A stretch of DNA of 64,000 bases from Pararobbsia silviterrae (GCF_003628125.1 NZ_RBZU01000008.1:121748-185747), one strand, 5' to 3'. Shown: positions 8,056-17,218, counted from the stretch's first letter. A program made the numbers and translations. The notes: generated from the sequence alone by a model not told the origin.

Positions 8056-9035
8056 GACGCTTGCGCGCCCAGAACGCCCGCGATCTGCGTCGCGAATCGC
8101 ATCGCGGTCACGAGGCCCCCGGTCGCCGACAGACGCTCGATCTGATGGATCCGTGCCGGATCGACGAAGGGCAGCGCGCGCCAGAGCGGGCTGTGTGCAA
8201 GCGTATCGCCGATTCCCGGCGGGGGCGGTCCGATCAGGACGGCTTGCGCGTCGGCGTCGCGCGCGAGCGCGGCGAGATCGGTCTCGGCGACGCCGCGCAG
8301 ATCCGTCGGATCGCGCCATGCGTTGGCGATGCCGAGTTCGCGCAGCACGCAGCCGAAGAGTCCGCGCGGACCGAAGACGTTCACATGCGTCGCGTCGAGG
8401 GGCTGGATCAGATAGACGGGCCGGACCGCGGTCGCGTTTGCGTGCAGGGCCGCCGCATGCGCCGCGATCGACGCGTCGGCGCGCCGCAGCAAGGCATCGG
8501 CTTCGGTTGCGCGGTCGAGCGCGGCGCCGAGGCGTCGTGTTTGTATCCGAAGGCTCGTCCATACATCGGCGTCCGGTTCGAACAGGCCGATGGTCAACGT
8601 CGGCGCGATGCGTTCGAGCATCGGGCGCAGCATCGCGTGCCACGGCGTGATGACGATCAGATCGGGCGCGATGCGCGCGAGCACTTCGAAGTTCGGCTGA
8701 AACAGCAGGCCCGTATCGACGACCTCCGCCGGCAGCGGCGGTACGCCGTCGGTTCGCGCATACCAGGACGGACGCGCGACGCCGACGGGCACGACGCCGA
8801 GCGACAGCACGATCTCGGTCAGGTCCCAATCGAGCACGACGATGCGCCGCGACGGACCGTGCGCGGACGACACAACGCCCGCCGTACCGATGACCGGTAC
8901 GGCGGGCGAAGCGAGCGCCGGCACGCAGGGGAGGGCGGCGAGCATCGCGAGCAGACGGCGTCGCGCCCGCGATGGACGATCACCCTCGATCATCGAGATC
9001 GACGTCCGCGGTTCGATCGGCCGATGCGTCGTCAT
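8052..9035 (-). CDS. fhuD: FhuD-like periplasmic siderophore-binding protein
   Basis: A 327-residue substrate-binding protein of the FhuD/BtuF class. The leader has an Arg-rich segment RARRRLLAML followed by a hydrophobic core and ALASPA, suggesting Tat or Sec export. The mature part has the class features RRIVVLDWDLTEIVLSLGVVPVGVA, VDTGLLFQPNFEVLARIAPDLIV and a long central helix. The start may instead be the ATG at 8993, which would place the signal peptide closer to the N terminus; neither has a convincing ribosome site. It lies 33 nt downstream of the receptor gene and overlaps the permease gene by 4 nt, so receptor, binding protein and permease form one operon. Confidence 0.88.
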   Translation of the reverse strand: MTTHRPIEPRTSISMIEGDRPSRARRRLLAMLAALPCVPALASPAVPVIGTAGVVSSAHGPSRRIVVLDWDLTEIVLSLGVVPVGVARPSWYARTDGVPPLPAEVVDTGLLFQPNFEVLARIAPDLIVITPWHAMLRPMLERIAPTLTIGLFEPDADVWTSLRIQTRRLGAALDRATEADALLRRADASIAAHAAALHANATAVRPVYLIQPLDATHVNVFGPRGLFGCVLRELGIANAWRDPTDLRGVAETDLAALARDADAQAVLIGPPPPGIGDTLAHSPLWRALPFVDPARIHQIERLSATGGLVTAMRFATQIAGVLGAQAS

Positions 9036-9068
9036 GCGAGACCGCTCGCGTCGCGAGGGTCCGCGGCA

Positions 9069-11294
9069 TCACCATTGATAGCGTGCCGTGCCGACGATGC
9101 TGCGCGTCGCGCCCCAGTAGCAAAAGAACGAATTCGTGCAGTACGAAATGTATTCACGGTTGAACAGATTGTTGACGTTGACGCCGAGGCGCCATTTCTG
9201 CAAGTCATAGTGAACGGCGGCATCGACGAGCACGCGAGCCGGCACCTGGAACGTGTCGGTGCTGCTGCCTTCGGTATCGCTCATGTATCGCACGCCGGTG
9301 CCGAAGCCGAGATTGCGCAGCGGACCGCCCTGCATCGTGTAGTCGCCCCAGAACGCGGCATTGTGACGCGGCGCGATCGTCGGGCGCGTGCCTTCGAGCG
9401 AGGTGTCTTCGGTCACGCGCTGGTCGAGATACGCATACGAGGCGATGACCTTCAGCGCTTCCGTGATGTTCGCGTGCGCTTCGGCTTCGATGCCCCGCGA
9501 ACGCACTTGTCCGGTCTGGACCTCGAAGTCCGGATTGTTCGGATCCGTCGTCTCGACGTTCTTCTGACGCAGATCGTACGCGGCGAGCCGGAAGTACGCA
9601 GCGTAGCCCTTGGGCTGATACCGCAAGCCGATTTCGTATTGTTCGCCGGTCGTCGGCCTGAACGGTGTGCCGTCTTCGGTCGCACCCAGCACCGGTTCGA
9701 ACGACTTCGCGTAGCTCACGTACGGCACGATGCCGTTCGAGAATTCATACGCGAGACCGGCGCGCCACGTGAACGCCGAATCGTTCGCGTGCTCATACGT
9801 CGTGTCCTGCGTTTGTTCGGTACGGGACCAGTCTTCGCGCATGCCGAGCGTCAGCACCCAGTTGCGATAGCGCAGTTCGTCCTGACCGTAGAGGCCGACC
9901 TGGGTCAACGCGTAGTCGAGTCGCGTATTGGGCGTCAGCGTTGCGAGGCTCGCGTAGTCGGGATCGAACAGGTTCAGCGTACCGACGATCGCGTTGGCCA
10001 TGTTGTCGCCGCCGACCACGTGGCGATAGTCGATGCCGAACAGCACCGTGTGCTGGATATCGGCCGTCGAGAACTTGGCTTGTGCATGCGTATCGACTTC
10101 GAACTGGCTCTGCGTTTCGTCGTCGACGTTGCCCCACATATAGGCGGTTGCATTATCGGCGGCGAGCGGACTCGTTACCGACGTTTGGTAGTAGTTCTGG
10201 TCGATATGCAGGTAGCGGACGTTTTGCGACACGCTCCAGACATCGTTGAAACTGTGATCGAACTGGTAACCGATCCAGTATTGCGTGCGCTGCATGCCGT
10301 CGGTGTTCGGATCGCCGAAGTATTGATCAGGTCCGAGGCGGCCGTTCGGGTTCGCGTACAGCGTGCCGCTCGAGGTGATCACATTGAAGAGGCCGCCTTC
10401 GGGGTCTCGTTGATAGCCGGCCTGCACGGTCAGTTGCGTATCGCGATCGGGGCGGATCGTCACGGAGGGGGCGATCGCGATGCGCTCGTCCTTGATGTCG
10501 CTGACCTGTGTGCTCGCGTCGCGTCCGAGGCCCGTCACGCGGTAGAGCACCGTGCCATTCGGATCGAGCGGTCCGCTGAAATCGAAACCGAGTTCATAGC
10601 TGTCGTGGTTGCCCGCCTGCAGCATGATTTCGTGGTACGGCGTGTCGGTCGGCTGTTTGCTGACGAAATTGACGAGACCGCCGGGATTGCCCTGGCCGTA
10701 GAGCACCGACGACGGGCCGAGCAGGACGTCGATGCGATCGAGCAGATAGGGATCGATACGTGGCGTCGCGAAGCGCGGCGACTGGAAGAGCGCGAGGCCG
10801 TCGAGATACGAATCGACGTCGAAGCCGCGTGCGTGGATCTGGTCGAAACGCGTATCCGTGCTGTCCTCCGTGTAGACGGCGCTCGTATAACGCAGGGCCT
10901 GATCGACGGTTTGCACGCCTTGGTCGTCCATCTGATCGCGCGTGATCGTCGAGATCGATTGCGGATTGGTGATGATGGCCGAGTCGGTTTTCGATCCTGT
11001 CTTCGAACGCTTCGCCACGTAGCCGACACCGGTGCCGCTCGGATCTTCGGCGTTCGCGTTGACTTGAACGGTCGGCAGCGTGTCGACCGTGCTCGCGCTA
11101 CGCGTGGCGGCGCTGCCGTTGGACGAAGCGGTCGAATTGGACGAAGCAGACGAATTGGACGCACTGGACGAATCGGTCGAACCGGAGGCGCCCGCGGCCG
11201 AGGCGTCGGCGGCGTAGGACGGCATGACGACGCCGCAGAGCAGGGCGGCGATGAGGGTCATTCTGAGCGGATGCAACGGTTCCCCGGTCTTCAT
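9069..11294 (-). CDS. TonB-dependent ferric-siderophore receptor
   Basis: A 741-residue outer-membrane receptor. A signal peptide (MTLIAALLCGVVMPSYAADA) is followed by a Ser/Ala/Asn-rich linker and the plug domain (about 80-220: NPQSISTITRDQMDDQGVQT, GFDVDSYLDG, GPSSVLYGQGNPGGLVNFVS). A 22-strand barrel region ends in Trp. Near the end, the cysteine pair in EYISYCTNSFFCYWG is typical of hydroxamate (ferrichrome/ferrioxamine-like) receptors. The ATG at 11294 is preferred over earlier in-frame codons because AAAGG lies upstream and the signal peptide then follows directly. It is the first gene of the fhuD-fhuB operon and sits behind a Fur-like site. Confidence 0.93.
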   Translation of the reverse strand: MKTGEPLHPLRMTLIAALLCGVVMPSYAADASAAGASGSTDSSSASNSSASSNSTASSNGSAATRSASTVDTLPTVQVNANAEDPSGTGVGYVAKRSKTGSKTDSAIITNPQSISTITRDQMDDQGVQTVDQALRYTSAVYTEDSTDTRFDQIHARGFDVDSYLDGLALFQSPRFATPRIDPYLLDRIDVLLGPSSVLYGQGNPGGLVNFVSKQPTDTPYHEIMLQAGNHDSYELGFDFSGPLDPNGTVLYRVTGLGRDASTQVSDIKDERIAIAPSVTIRPDRDTQLTVQAGYQRDPEGGLFNVITSSGTLYANPNGRLGPDQYFGDPNTDGMQRTQYWIGYQFDHSFNDVWSVSQNVRYLHIDQNYYQTSVTSPLAADNATAYMWGNVDDETQSQFEVDTHAQAKFSTADIQHTVLFGIDYRHVVGGDNMANAIVGTLNLFDPDYASLATLTPNTRLDYALTQVGLYGQDELRYRNWVLTLGMREDWSRTEQTQDTTYEHANDSAFTWRAGLAYEFSNGIVPYVSYAKSFEPVLGATEDGTPFRPTTGEQYEIGLRYQPKGYAAYFRLAAYDLRQKNVETTDPNNPDFEVQTGQVRSRGIEAEAHANITEALKVIASYAYLDQRVTEDTSLEGTRPTIAPRHNAAFWGDYTMQGGPLRNLGFGTGVRYMSDTEGSSTDTFQVPARVLVDAAVHYDLQKWRLGVNVNNLFNREYISYCTNSFFCYWGATRSIVGTARYQW

Positions 11295-11321
11295 TCGATA
11301 CGGCCTTTGGTGTGCTGGGTG

Positions 11322-11352
11322 GTGATAATAAATGAGAAGCGTTTCTATTTCG
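11322..11352 (-). promoter_or_regulatory. Fur-like box upstream of the siderophore receptor
   Basis: An AT-rich island in GC-rich DNA reads GATAATAAATGAGAAGCG followed by TTTCTATTT. It resembles the start of the Fur consensus (GATAATGATAATC) and contains an imperfect inverted repeat, ATGAGAA/TTTCTAT. It lies about 30-60 bp before the receptor start, where iron repression would be expected. The match is partial. Confidence 0.5.
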
Positions 11353-11485
11353 AATCGCATCAAACTCACGGTTTTTGCGACAGCGGCTAGAATAGCGGCT
11401 GTCGAATTTCAAGGGTTGCCAGAAATTTTCGAGTTTCGGCCAGTTTTTGGCCGAAATACGGCAACGCACAACGAGAGCGCGCGCG

Positions 11486-12280
11486 ATGAAGGATTTCCTG
11501 CTCAAGCGTTACCCGCACGAGCGGCGGCATTTGCCGCGGCAGGTCACGGTCTGGTCGATCCAATACAACGACAACCAGCGCGAGTTATGGCATCAGCACG
11601 AGCACGGCCATCTCGTGATCGCGTTGAGCGGCGTGGTGCGCGTGTTGACGCCGAACCGGACGTGGACGTTGCCGCCGTCGCGCGCGTTATGGATTCCGTC
11701 GAACGTCGACCATGAGCTGCATGCGGTCGGGCGTTTGCACTTGTGCGTGGTCAATATCGATCCGGGTGCGGCGTCGTGGCTGTGGCAGGCGGGGCGTGTG
11801 ATTACGGTCGAGCCGCTGATGCGCGAGCTGGTGACGGGCATGCTGCGCGACGGGAGGACGTACGAGGCCGATAGTCGAACGGCGTTGTCGGTGCCTTTGC
11901 TTCTCAAGATGCTCGAGGAGGCGCCGTCGCTGGGCGAGGGGGGATTGCCGCTGCCGCGCGATACGCGTTTGCTGGCGTTGTGCGAGCACATGATGACGGA
12001 CCCCGCGACGGACTACACGCTCGATCGGTGGGCGGACGAAATCGGCATGAGTACGCGAAGTCTCGCGCGGCATTTCAGGGACGAGACGGGCATGAGCTTC
12101 GGGCATTGGCGCCAGCATATGCGCGCGGCCGAAGCGACGACGCGGCTTGCACTCGGGGCGCAGGTCACGCAGGTGGCGCTTGAGTTGGGGTACAGCACGC
12201 CGAGCGCGTTTACGGTGATGTTTCGACGATTGTTCGGGGCTTCGCCGCAGCAATATATGTCGGCGGATTTGGGACGGTGA
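11486..12280 (+). CDS. AraC-family regulator divergent from the siderophore receptor
   Basis: A 264-residue AraC-type regulator. The N-terminal cupin sensor (about 15-95) contains WHQHEHGHLVIALSGVVRV, and the C-terminal double helix-turn-helix spans about 170-262 (MSTRSLARHFRDETGMSFGHWRQ, QVALELGYSTPSAFTVMFRRLFG). I use the ATG at 11486, where GAGAG lies 9 nt upstream; an in-frame ATG at 11447 is possible. It is divergent from the TonB-dependent receptor with about 190 bp between them. Such regulators often activate receptor genes in response to the cognate siderophore; that link is inferred from position only. Confidence 0.85.
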   Translation: MKDFLLKRYPHERRHLPRQVTVWSIQYNDNQRELWHQHEHGHLVIALSGVVRVLTPNRTWTLPPSRALWIPSNVDHELHAVGRLHLCVVNIDPGAASWLWQAGRVITVEPLMRELVTGMLRDGRTYEADSRTALSVPLLLKMLEEAPSLGEGGLPLPRDTRLLALCEHMMTDPATDYTLDRWADEIGMSTRSLARHFRDETGMSFGHWRQHMRAAEATTRLALGAQVTQVALELGYSTPSAFTVMFRRLFGASPQQYMSADLGR

Positions 12281-12469
12281 CCTCTATTCGACTTTAAGCC
12301 GACATCCTTGCCAGATCGTTTTGGAGCCGCTGCGGGTCGCCAAACTGCGTGGATATCACGCGGGCTTTAAGCTGCTTTGATGATGGGTGGTCTGCCGCAC
12401 ATAGCGTAGTGAATTATCGCCGCTACACTCGGAATATCGCAGCCACGGCATTCTTTGGCGATCTTTTGA

Positions 12470-13090
12470 ATGCTCGGTAGCGTGTCTTCATTTCAGCGCA
12501 AGTCTGAAGTGACGCTCGTCACCTCCATGGTCTTTATCTTGACGGGAAGCATGATGGCGACATCTGTCAGCATTGACACATTTGCATCCTTTGGTGAGGG
12601 TGCGAGCGCCATCGTCGCGCTCTTTTCACTCGCCGTGGCCGGGATTTCGGCGTTCTACGTACGACGCGTGTATCGCCCCAACGATTTGGCGATGAAAATG
12701 TGGGAAACGTGGATATCCGACAGTATGTGGGACGCACGTCATAAATTGGCTCTCAGAATATGTGGCGAGGGCCATGGCCTACCGAAGTACCCTCCGGGTT
12801 CGCTCGAGTTACGCGGCGCCGACTTGGATCGGTTCGATCGCATTCAGCATTTCTTTGTCGATCTGTCGATCCTGTATCGACGCAATCTCGTTCGCCGGAC
12901 CGTTATCGATGCTTTGTTCAAGGCGCATCTGTTCAATTCTTGGGCGCTCATTATTTTTGTCGTGAAGCAAAGGCCCGGCAACGCTCGCAATATGGTGAAA
13001 GAGCTGAGAGACGCAATGGATCTCTTATGCCCTGAACAAACCCAGTGCGTCATAAGCAAGCAAAAGCGATGGTTCTGGAATCCGTCGTAA
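12470..13090 (+). CDS. hypothetical membrane protein
   Basis: A 206-residue protein I do not recognise. A weakly hydrophobic segment (about 15-34) and a clear transmembrane helix (GASAIVALFSLAVAGISAFYV, about 45-65) are followed by an about 140-residue cytoplasmic part rich in Arg, Trp and aromatic residues (KMWETWISDSMWDARHKLAL, RIQHFFVDLSILYRRNLVRR). The layout resembles small bacterial DUF4760-like membrane proteins, but I cannot confirm this. Codon use is more relaxed and AT-richer than in the flanking operons, as for the next two genes. No ribosome site is convincing at 12470; an internal ATG could be the true start. Confidence 0.6.
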   Translation: MLGSVSSFQRKSEVTLVTSMVFILTGSMMATSVSIDTFASFGEGASAIVALFSLAVAGISAFYVRRVYRPNDLAMKMWETWISDSMWDARHKLALRICGEGHGLPKYPPGSLELRGADLDRFDRIQHFFVDLSILYRRNLVRRTVIDALFKAHLFNSWALIIFVVKQRPGNARNMVKELRDAMDLLCPEQTQCVISKQKRWFWNPS

Positions 13091-13192
13091 GAACGGATCA
13101 CCATGTGCGAACGCCGATCGACGCGTCTGTCAGCGACGGCGGCGATGGACGCAGCAAAACGAATCCGATTTTTCTAAAGAGCCCCGGCGTGT

Positions 13193-13933
13193 TCAATGCG
13201 CTACGGGCGCGCTATTTCGCTGTTTCCAGGCGACGTAAAACAACGCAACGATGCCGACGGGAAACAGCATGATCACCACGGCGAACGCCAATGCCACACC
13301 CTCAACGTAGCGGTTGCCGCTCGCTCGCTTGTCCAGCACGGAGCGAGACGGATCCGCAGGATCGTAGTAGGCCGTCACCACGCTGCCGTCCGCGCGCAAT
13401 TGAGCGCCGAGAGCGGCTTCGTTCTTGCTCCGATACCAGTGCGCGCTGAATCCGCCCGTTAGCGCCATGCTTTGGCTTCGATACGTCTGGCCGCCAACCG
13501 AATAGGTGTACGTCCAGGCAGGCGACCAAAGCAAACCGACGTTCTTTTGTTGCATCGATTGCATCGCGTAACCTTCGATCGTCGCATCCGTCATCGGCCA
13601 ACTTTGTTCGTCCTGCGCGAGCGTCCCGATATGAAAGACCACGTAAAACATCCGGCCACCCATATATGCGACGTAGAACGACATGGCTATAAAAAAGACG
13701 GCTCCAAGCACGAACCGCTTCTTTGAGATCGCGGGTCCCCGTGTGTTCCCTTCAGTGGATCGTTTTTCCGACTGCTGCCCGCGTATTGCAAACGCAATCA
13801 CCGCGAATGCTGCGAATATCAACGCGAACTCGGGGAAACTGATGTGCCAATGTTCCCAGAGCGCCAGGCGGGCGACGGAGAGCGTGAGTGCGAGGGAGAG
13901 GGATACGATCCGCAGCGCGGACATATTCGTCAT
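13193..13933 (-). CDS. DUF3592-like membrane protein
   Basis: A 246-residue membrane protein with two N-terminal hydrophobic helices, a third around residue 70-95 (RFVLGAVFFIAMSFYVAYMGG) and a C-terminal one (VEGVALAFAVVIMLFPVGIVALFYVAW). Between these lies an extracytoplasmic beta-rich domain with the features of DUF3592: WPMTDATIEGYAM, WTYTYSVGGQTYRSQS, and VTAYYDPADPSRSVLD. The start is taken at 13933, since the frame upstream to 14179 lacks hydrophobic or domain character. AAGGA is 13 nt upstream, longer than usual. The function of the family is unknown. It converges on the gene at 12470. Confidence 0.7.
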   Translation of the reverse strand: MTNMSALRIVSLSLALTLSVARLALWEHWHISFPEFALIFAAFAVIAFAIRGQQSEKRSTEGNTRGPAISKKRFVLGAVFFIAMSFYVAYMGGRMFYVVFHIGTLAQDEQSWPMTDATIEGYAMQSMQQKNVGLLWSPAWTYTYSVGGQTYRSQSMALTGGFSAHWYRSKNEAALGAQLRADGSVVTAYYDPADPSRSVLDKRASGNRYVEGVALAFAVVIMLFPVGIVALFYVAWKQRNSAPVAH

Positions 13934-14175
13934 GACGTTGTCGTTTTCCTTATTGGTTCGCCGCGTGATTCTGAAGCATGCCACGTGCTTTCCGGTTTCG
14001 ATACGGTCCGCAATCCCATCCAAGTGTGTCCTTGCCGGCGATAACGGTAAGTCGGTTCGAGAGCGGAATCTCGTCGCAGCGTATGAGCGACGAAGCCTGC
14101 CACGATAGATCGATATCCGCGACCGCGGCAAAGCAACAGGTGGAGTCCCGAAGCTAATTCGGGCGATGAATCGCG

Positions 14176-14739
14176 TCAATGGTCAATAACCGATACGGTC
14201 GCGAGCGCCTGTAGCTCAGCTGACGGAGATTCGGAGGTCGTCAGCATAAAGAGCCATTTCTCGGGGTCGCCGGGCGTGGACCAGATATATGAAATCGTAT
14301 GCGTTTTTCCGTTCGACTCGGTGTCTCTGTCAACGTCCCGCTGCCTGTCGGAAACCCTCGGCGAGGGTGCGGTCTCGGCAAATTGTGAAAATATGATCTG
14401 GAGTGTATTCGCGTCAGCACGCCGTGCGTAGACCGCGCACATTTTCTTTCCCGCCGGCAACGCCAAGACGAAATTCCCCATTGCCCCGTTGTGAGGAACG
14501 GGCCACGCGTCGCCGTCGGTGTCATGGGTGAATAGCGTGGCCTGTTCTTGAGGAAACTTGGGCAGCCTTTCCGCGATTAACTTTGCCCTCAGCGCATCAG
14601 GATTCGCCGCGTTCGGTTTGCATAGCGACCAATACAGATGACTAAAGAATTCAGCGTTATCGTCGCTTTGCGCAGCGGCGAGCAGCGGTGTACAGAGTAA
14701 AGCGGCAAGCACAAAAAACGGGCGAAATATTATTTTCAT
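14176..14739 (-). CDS. secreted hypothetical protein
   Basis: A 187-residue protein with a clear Sec signal peptide (FRPFFVLAALLCTPLLAAAQ, cleavage after about residue 23). The mature part contains two cysteines (LYWSLCKPN; KKMCAVYARR) that may form a disulphide, and a beta-rich tail (THTISYIWSTPGD, WLFMLTTSE). It looks like a small periplasmic protein of the NMCC_0638-like kind, a low-certainty resemblance. It is co-directional with the DUF3592-like gene downstream, separated by about 240 bp without evident coding content. No role is inferred. Confidence 0.65.
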   Translation of the reverse strand: MKIIFRPFFVLAALLCTPLLAAAQSDDNAEFFSHLYWSLCKPNAANPDALRAKLIAERLPKFPQEQATLFTHDTDGDAWPVPHNGAMGNFVLALPAGKKMCAVYARRADANTLQIIFSQFAETAPSPRVSDRQRDVDRDTESNGKTHTISYIWSTPGDPEKWLFMLTTSESPSAELQALATVSVIDH

Positions 14740-15072
14740 GATCGCTCGATGAAGACGCTGCGCGTATACGGGTGTGAGAGTTGACGATCTTAGCGGGTCA
14801 CGGCGCGATTCGGCTTACATCTACCGTTCAACGCTGAAGTCGTACGTTAACGCTCGCATCCGCACGACGACCGTTCGCGTGGGTGAGGCGCCCGACCGGT
14901 CTTCAATCCGACGTACCTGCGCGACCGGGTCATGTTCACCCGGCAATCGATAGCACGTCGACCGTTCGCAACCTGACCAACCGCCCACACTCGACGTCCG
15001 CCACGGCCCGAAAAGAAATAGTCCTGCCTCTCCGGTCGGCTATCATGCCACTCCTCTCCGAAGTCGCTCCTT
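14740..15072. other. intergenic region without identified gene
   Basis: The 333 bp between the divergent secreted-protein gene and the ABC-F gene hold no credible reading frame or long repeat. A possible weak -10 element (TATCAT, about 15050) precedes the ABC-F start. Nothing else was seen. Confidence 0.5.
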
Positions 15073-16737
15073 ATGATTTCCGTCCGTAATGTCACGCTGC
15101 GCCGCGGCGTGAATGTCGTACTCGACGGCGCGTCCGTCACCTTCGCCCCCGGCGAAAAAATCGGTCTCGTCGGCCGCAATGGCGCCGGCAAGTCCTCCTT
15201 TTTCGGCCTGCTCAACGGGACGCTGCACGAAGACAGCGGCGAATTCTCGATTCCCGCCGCCTGGAAAATGGGCCAGGTCGCGCAGGACATGCCGGAGACC
15301 GAGCAAAGCGCGACGGACTTCGTCGTCGAAGGCGACACCGTGCTGCTGGCCGCGCAGGCCGAAGTCGCCGCCGCCGAGGCCAGCGACGACGGCATGCGCA
15401 TGGCCCACGCCTATATGGACCTGCACGACGCCGGTGCCCACGATGCGCCCGCGCGCGCCCAAGCGCTGATCCTCGGCCTTGGCTTCACGGAAGCGCAGCT
15501 GAACCACCCGGTCAACAGCTTCTCCGGCGGCTGGCGCATGCGGCTGCAACTTGCGCGCGCGCTCATGTGCCCGTCCGATCTGCTGCTGCTCGACGAGCCG
15601 ACCAACCACTTGGACCTCGACGCACTGGTCTGGCTCGAAGCCTGGCTCAAGCGCTATCAAGGCACCCTGGTCGTGATCAGCCACGATCGCGAATTCCTCG
15701 ATGCGGTGACGCAGGTCACCGTGCATGTCGACAACGCCAAGCTCGTGCGTTACGGCGGCAACTACAGCAAGTTCGAGGACATGCGCGCCGAGCAACTCGT
15801 GTTGCAGCAGGCCGCGATGGCCAAGCAGGCGGAGAAGATCGCCCATCTGCAGAAATTCATCGACCGTTTCAAGGCCAAGGCCTCGAAGGCGAAGCAGGCG
15901 CAGAGCCGCGTCAAGGCGCTCGAACGCATGGAGAAGATCGCGCCCGTGCTCGCCGACGCTGAATTCAACTTCGAGTTCAAGGAGCCGCTCAACGTCCCGA
16001 ACCCGTTGTTGTCGATGCTCGACGCGAGCTTCGGCTATCCGGCGCCGGCCGACGCACCGCCGGACACGCCGCCGACCATCATCGTGCGAGGCATCAACCG
16101 CTCCGTGCTGGCCGGGCAGCGCATCGGCATCCTCGGCGCCAATGGTCAAGGCAAGTCGACGCTCGTGAAAACGGTCGCGCACGCATTGATGCCGATCGCC
16201 GGCGAAATCAGCGAAGGCAAGGGCCTGAATATCGGCTACTTCGCGCAGCAGGAACTCGACGTGCTGCGCCCGCTCGATACGCCGATGGAACATATGATCC
16301 GCCTCGCCAAGGACACGCCGCCGCATATGCGCGCGCCCGGCCAGAGCGGCACCGAGCAATCGCTGCGCACCTTCCTCGGCACGTTCAACTTCAGCGGCGA
16401 CATGGTCCATCAGGCGGTTCGCACGATGAGCGGCGGCGAAAAGGCGCGGCTCGTGTTGTGCATGATCGTGTGGCAGCGCCCGAATCTGCTGCTGCTCGAT
16501 GAGCCGACCAACCACCTCGATCTCTCCACACGCGAAGCGCTCGGCATCGCACTCAATGAATTCGAGGGGACCGTGATGCTGGTCAGTCACGACCGGTCCC
16601 TGCTGCGTGCGGTCTGTGACGAGTTCTGGCTCGTCACCAAGGGCGGTGTCGAACCCTTCGACGGCGATCTCGACGATTATCAGCAATTCCTGCGCGACGA
16701 AGCGCGTCGCCTACGCGAGCAAGCCGCCGGAGCGTAG
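15073..16737 (+). CDS. ABC-F family ATPase (YheS-like)
   Basis: A 554-residue soluble protein with two ABC cassettes and no membrane domain. Cassette 1 has Walker A GRNGAGKSS, signature SFSGGWRMR and Walker B LLLLDEPTNHLDLD. A charged coiled linker (about 240-300) follows. Cassette 2 has GANGQGKST, TMSGGEKAR and LLLLDEPTNHLDLS. ABC-F proteins act on ribosomes and modulate translation. The paralogue is closest in character to E. coli YheS but lacks most of its C-terminal extension (about 640 aa in that family). It is monocistronic; the next gene lies about 600 bp away. No antibiotic-resistance role is suggested by the sequence. Confidence 0.9.
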   Translation: MISVRNVTLRRGVNVVLDGASVTFAPGEKIGLVGRNGAGKSSFFGLLNGTLHEDSGEFSIPAAWKMGQVAQDMPETEQSATDFVVEGDTVLLAAQAEVAAAEASDDGMRMAHAYMDLHDAGAHDAPARAQALILGLGFTEAQLNHPVNSFSGGWRMRLQLARALMCPSDLLLLDEPTNHLDLDALVWLEAWLKRYQGTLVVISHDREFLDAVTQVTVHVDNAKLVRYGGNYSKFEDMRAEQLVLQQAAMAKQAEKIAHLQKFIDRFKAKASKAKQAQSRVKALERMEKIAPVLADAEFNFEFKEPLNVPNPLLSMLDASFGYPAPADAPPDTPPTIIVRGINRSVLAGQRIGILGANGQGKSTLVKTVAHALMPIAGEISEGKGLNIGYFAQQELDVLRPLDTPMEHMIRLAKDTPPHMRAPGQSGTEQSLRTFLGTFNFSGDMVHQAVRTMSGGEKARLVLCMIVWQRPNLLLLDEPTNHLDLSTREALGIALNEFEGTVMLVSHDRSLLRAVCDEFWLVTKGGVEPFDGDLDDYQQFLRDEARRLREQAAGA

Positions 16738-16943
16738 AGCGTCGGCCGCCTGCGTGGCCACTGGCTGCCCATCGTTGCGTGCGGTCATCCTCCGCGCCGC
16801 GATGGGCGCGACGTCGTGCGGTTCGTTTCGCCAGGGTGAGGCGTCTTGAAAGCGGTCGTCCGCGAGCGACCGCGACGCTTTCTGTTCGATGGCCGCCCTG
16901 GTAGAGCGTTCTCCTGCGGAGCATGGGCGATCTGATGATCGCT

Positions 16944-16985
16944 CCAGTCCCAGTCCCAGTCCCAGTCCCAGACTCGTGCTCGTGC
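16944..16985. repeat. hexanucleotide tandem repeats (CCAGTC)4 and (TCGTGC)2
   Basis: CCAGTC is repeated four times perfectly at 16944-16967, followed by one imperfect copy and two copies of TCGTGC (16974-16985). It is a short intergenic microsatellite, with no coding use evident. Confidence 0.8.
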
Positions 16986-17218
16986 TCGGCCCGGGCATAG
17001 CCAAACCCCGTTCCTAGTCCATTCCGGCGGCCGACGCTCGCCGGTCGGCAACATCCTCCGGCTGCTCCCTATCCGCTCAGCCTGACAACACCACTTCAAC
17101 ACCAGATCGTCGAGTGACCCACGCTCGGACGGATCGATCGCACTCAAAAATCGCGAAACGGTCCGGGTAAACGATCCCCTCCCAACGTCGAAATCCCCTT
17201 TGCATCCCTTTTTGTTTG

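Noticed and set aside
8056-8829. N-terminal extension of the fused FhuB-like permease to 930 aa
   Set aside because: The extra part is Arg-rich and overlaps fhuD in another frame; the ATGA overlap at 8055 gives the natural start.
8061-11390. 1109-codon open frame on the plus strand
   Set aside because: It lies antisense to the siderophore receptor and FhuD genes and encodes Arg/Asp/Glu-rich sequence without domains; it is a by-product of high third-position GC.
13934-14180. Extension of the DUF3592-like protein to 328 aa
   Set aside because: The added 82 residues are Arg-rich without hydrophobic or domain character, and the first membrane helix begins just after the ATG at 13933.
15043-16686. 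547-codon minus-strand frame opposite the ABC-F gene
   Set aside because: It mirrors the codons of the ABC-F protein, whose motifs are all intact on the plus strand.
16711-17004. 97-codon minus-strand frame with Gly-Leu repeats
   Set aside because: The repeats simply translate the CCAGTC microsatellite; no ribosome site or homologous features.
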